DNA of 64,000 nt from Arthrobacter sp. Y81 (lineage in GTDB: Bacteria > Actinomycetota > Actinomycetes > Actinomycetales > Micrococcaceae), in contig NZ_PJIL01000002.1 of the NCBI RefSeq assembly GCF_002929335.1, positions 477,254 through 541,253 on the forward strand. Reading direction: 5' to 3'. Below are positions 62,082-64,000 of this stretch, one piece after another. A program made the position numbers and the translations under genes. The stretch's first letter is position 1. Every line of letters starts with the position of its first letter. The notes beneath the pieces were generated by a model. It did not search any database. It was not told the origin of the DNA and saw nothing but the letters and a program-made list of their open reading frames with translations.

Positions 62082-62537
62082 CTACCCGTCGAGTCCCTCG
62101 ACCACATCGATTCCGGTCAGGTCGTAACAGACCTGGCGCAGGGCTGCCAAGTATCCCATGGTCTCTGCCGATGCCGGCTGATTGCTGGGATCCAGGATCT
62201 GGCCCCACAGGATCCGGGTCGCGATGCCGGATTGGACCCGGATTTCCGGAGGGGCCGCTGCGGTGACCTTCTCCAAGGTCGCCATAGCTTCCTTCGGGGG
62301 AACGGTTCCCTCGTTGAGAACCTTGAAACCTTGTTTCCACACACTGCAGACTTCGTCGACGCTCATTGTGGGAACCGGCTGGGACTGCTGAGCATCCGGG
62401 ACCGGTCTTTGAACGATGATGGACGGCGGATCTGAAGGCCCTGCCGCTGTGGACGCCGCGGGCCCTGCCACAGGCAGCGAGCACCCAACCACCCCCAGTG
62501 CGAGAGCAATGACCAGCGCAGCGATGAACTTCTTCAT
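62082..62537 (-). CDS. Small lipoprotein of unknown function
   Basis: The 151-residue product has a lipoprotein signal peptide (MKKFIAALVIALALGVVGC, lipobox VVGC), a Pro/Ser/Ala-rich linker of about 40 residues and a helical globular part. That part has two cysteines (DEVCSVWKQGFKVLN and LAALRQVCYDLTG). No named family is recognised. GGGGGAACC lies before the ATG. It converges on the GGDEF-EAL gene and would be anchored outside the membrane. Confidence 0.82.
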   Translation of the reverse strand: MKKFIAALVIALALGVVGCSLPVAGPAASTAAGPSDPPSIIVQRPVPDAQQSQPVPTMSVDEVCSVWKQGFKVLNEGTVPPKEAMATLEKVTAAAPPEIRVQSGIATRILWGQILDPSNQPASAETMGYLAALRQVCYDLTGIDVVEGLDG

Positions 62538-62673
62538 GGTTCCCCCTCATAGCGAATGTCACCACGCTATGAGGGCACGGGGGCAAGCGGAACGGAGGCC
62601 AAGCGCTATGTGGATAACCGGGCATAGGAATCCAGCACTCGGCCCCTGAGCCTGGGGCGCGGCTAACCCTGAG

Positions 62674-63513
62674 TCAGCTTCGCTGGTCGATCTTGTCCGT
62701 GCTGACCAGAGCTTGACTTCGATCCCACAGCTGCCGCGCCAGCTGGGCGTCGTAGGCCTGCCTGTTGGCTTTGGCCAGCGCCCGTTTGGCATAGTAGGCG
62801 CCGGGAACCCAGTCCTGCCCGGGCGTAGTGGTGGCGAGCCACACGAGCGTGTCTGCCCCCTGCTCCGGGGTCAGCATGAACCGTTTGATGAATGTCTTAT
62901 AGGCGAACCGGAACCAGCTGGTCGACTCCGCCGCGAAGTTGGTGGCCACGCCGCCCGGGTGGAACGCGGCCGTGGAAATGCCGACTGCGTTGTACCGGTG
63001 GTGCAGCTCGGTGGTGAACAGGATGTTTTCGAGCTTGGAGGTCCCGTAGGCCTTGCTGGTGGAGTATTTGCCAGCGGCGTCAAGGTCATCGATATCCACG
63101 TACCCGAACGCGTTCGCCGCGCTCGACGTGTTGATCACCGTCGCATTGCTCGCCGTCAACACGTCCATCAGTTCGTTGGTCAGCAGGAACGGCGCCAGGT
63201 GGTTCACCTGGAACGTCTTCTCGTGGCCGTCCACGGTCAGCTCGCGCTTGCCCATGATCCCGCCGGCGTTGTTCGCCAGGACGTCGATCCGCGGGTACTT
63301 TTCCCTCAGCTGTGCAGCAAGCGTGCGCACCTGGGACAGCTCAGCGAAGTCGCTGACGAAATAGTCAGCGCCGAGCTCTACCGCCACCGCCCGGGTCTTT
63401 TCCGCCGAACGCCCGACGAGGACCACCCGCTCCCCTGCCTTCGCCAGCGTCCGCGCCGCGGAGGCTCCGATGCCGTCGCTCGCTCCGGTAATAACGATGG
63501 TCCGTGCAGCCAT
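62674..63513 (-). CDS. Short-chain dehydrogenase/reductase (retinol-dehydrogenase-like)
   Basis: The 279-residue SDR has a complete set of motifs: TGASDGIGASAARTL (cofactor loop), LANNAGGIMG, catalytic Ser in VINTSSAAN, and Tyr-x3-Lys in AYGTSKLENILFT. The length and FHPGGVATNF segment fit the retinol dehydrogenase/WWOX-like subgroup often found in actinobacteria; the substrate is unknown. It is monocistronic, with the 32-bp repeat array and the rRNA operon end upstream of it. Confidence 0.92.
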   Translation of the reverse strand: MAARTIVITGASDGIGASAARTLAKAGERVVLVGRSAEKTRAVAVELGADYFVSDFAELSQVRTLAAQLREKYPRIDVLANNAGGIMGKRELTVDGHEKTFQVNHLAPFLLTNELMDVLTASNATVINTSSAANAFGYVDIDDLDAAGKYSTSKAYGTSKLENILFTTELHHRYNAVGISTAAFHPGGVATNFAAESTSWFRFAYKTFIKRFMLTPEQGADTLVWLATTTPGQDWVPGAYYAKRALAKANRQAYDAQLARQLWDRSQALVSTDKIDQRS

Positions 63514-63606
63514 GAAGTGTCTCCCAATCGATGGTGGAGCGTGCCGTTAGCGGGCGTCCCGAGCCCAGACAGTACAACGATGGTGGCGCCGCTGGTGTTC
63601 CGAGCA

Positions 63607-63815
63607 CGCTCTCTCACTTTTCGCGGGAAATTCCCGGACGCTCTCTCACTTTTTGGGGGAAATTCCCGGACGCTCTCTCAGTTTCCGGTGAATTTACGAC
63701 GGCGGTGTGTGGCTTGGGTGCTGGCCGGCCTCTGCAGGGAGTGCGAGAGGGTTGCCCTGGAGGGTGCAGGATGTGAGAGAGGGTTGCCCGAAAGGGTGCA
63801 GGAAGTGAGAGAGCG
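63607..63815. repeat. 32-bp-period CTCTCTCA repeat array, locus 2 (three direct and three inverted units)
   Basis: Direct units start with CGCTCTCTCA at 63607, 63639 and 63671. Inverted units (TGCGAGAGGG, TGAGAGAGGG, TGAGAGAGCG) start at 63742, 63774 and 63806. Every step within each half is exactly 32 bases. The halves face each other across about 40 bases. The inverted units (core CTCTCTCA, then TCCTGCA and GGCAA) match unit 1 of the array at 22614. Confidence 0.92.
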
Positions 63816-63878
63816 TCCTGGCTGTTCGGGTTTTTGGTGGTGTTGAGTGGTTGAAGTGTGTGGGGGTGGTTAACGTGG

Positions 63879-63912
63879 GAGAGCCCCAACCAGTTCCCTG
63901 GTTGGGGCTCTC
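63879..63912 (-). terminator. Terminator of the rRNA operon
   Basis: Perfect 15-bp stem GAGAGCCCCAACCAG/CTGGTTGGGGCTCTC with a TTCC loop, 11 bases beyond the 5S 3' end. Confidence 0.93.
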
Positions 63913-63923
63913 GACCTAATGGT

Positions 63924-64000
63924 TGTCCGGCGGTGACCTACTCTCCCACACCCTCCCGGGTGCAGTACCATCGGCGCTGTGGGTCTTAGCTTCCGGGTTC
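63924..64000 (-). rRNA. rrf: 5S ribosomal RNA, 3' portion (5' end outside window)
   Basis: The minus strand reads the conserved 5S 3' half: AACCCGGAAGCTAAGACC, then GCGCCGATGGTACTGCACC, GGGAGAGTAGGTCACCGCC and GGACA. The first part of the gene and the 23S and 16S genes lie beyond base 64000. The operon is read toward the window and stops at the hairpin at 63879-63912. Confidence 0.96.

Noticed and set aside
63614..63889. Short open frames across the 32-bp array near the rRNA operon
   Set aside because: 32 is not divisible by 3, so units are read in different frames. No ribosome site and no codon bias.
1..64000. Prophage, insertion sequence, plasmid origin or tRNA genes
   Set aside because: I looked for transposase, integrase, phage structural proteins, replication proteins and tRNA-like cloverleaves and recognised none.

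Overview
The window looks like chromosomal DNA of a high-GC actinobacterium of the family Micrococcaceae, most likely Arthrobacter or Pseudarthrobacter. The reasons are strong GC bias at third codon positions, many GTG starts, leaderless promoters, a monomeric isocitrate dehydrogenase, a DUF6350 gene beside purN, PucR and ROK regulators, and an LAxTG-type wall anchor. I see no insertion sequence, prophage, tRNA or CRISPR array. The genus is my inference from gene content.

Layout. 1-2.2 kb: a partial DrrA-type ABC ATPase, a SHOCT membrane protein, and a decayed two-component system (frameshifted response regulator, 5'-truncated histidine kinase). 2.2-6.4 kb: one-carbon genes, with folD and glyA behind a ZTP riboswitch and, divergently, purU and a methyltransferase. 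6.4-14.6 kb: DUF2231 protein, gamma carbonic anhydrase, an amine oxidase/APC permease operon, alanine racemase, PucR regulator and a nitrilase-family hydrolase. 14.8-20.2 kb: ROK regulator and a complete monosaccharide ABC importer. 20.3-23.8 kb: MacB/FtsX-type exporter and a Gfo/Idh/MocA oxidoreductase, separated by a repeat array with a 32-bp period. 23.9-28.3 kb: an exported protein ending SFDPGSSPD, a repetitive LANTG wall protein, a Ser/Thr kinase and a lipoprotein. 28.4-35.2 kb: large catalase, SRPBCC protein, icd, a secreted trypsin-like protease and a small protein sharing its propeptide motif. 35.3-43.4 kb: purH and purN split by an MFS gene and a DUF559 gene, then DUF6350, DUF6636-like and DUF4383 proteins. 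43.7-53.0 kb: an XRE-cupin regulator followed by a tight eight-gene catabolic operon ending in a ferredoxin and a terminator. 53.3-55.3 kb: flotillin with an NfeD-like partner. 55.4-56.8 kb: a second SFDPGSSPD exported protein followed by a 75-residue peptide with four 11-residue IGNWPDPM-type repeats. 57.0-62.0 kb: GT4 mannosyltransferase, UDP-glucose dehydrogenase, and a PAS-PAS-GGDEF-EAL protein behind a leader ORF. 62.1-64.0 kb: lipoprotein, SDR, a second 32-bp repeat array, and the 3' end of an rRNA operon (5S) on the minus strand.

How parts work together. GlyA, FolD, PurU, PurN and PurH all bear on 10-formyl-THF supply and use in purine synthesis. ZMP (AICAR), a PurH substrate, is a ligand of the riboswitch class found in front of glyA-folD. 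The operon at 44-53 kb has the parts to import, CoA-activate, hydrate, cleave and oxidise an unidentified carboxylic acid.

The most unusual items are: (i) a two-gene module occurring twice, an exported protein with the C-terminus SFDPGSSPD followed 84-89 nt later by a strongly translated repetitive protein, in one case the IGNWPDPM peptide; (ii) two intergenic arrays of a CTCTCTCA element with an exact 32-bp period; (iii) three copies of a 66-bp inverted repeat, two of which supply the last codons and stop of the adjacent gene.
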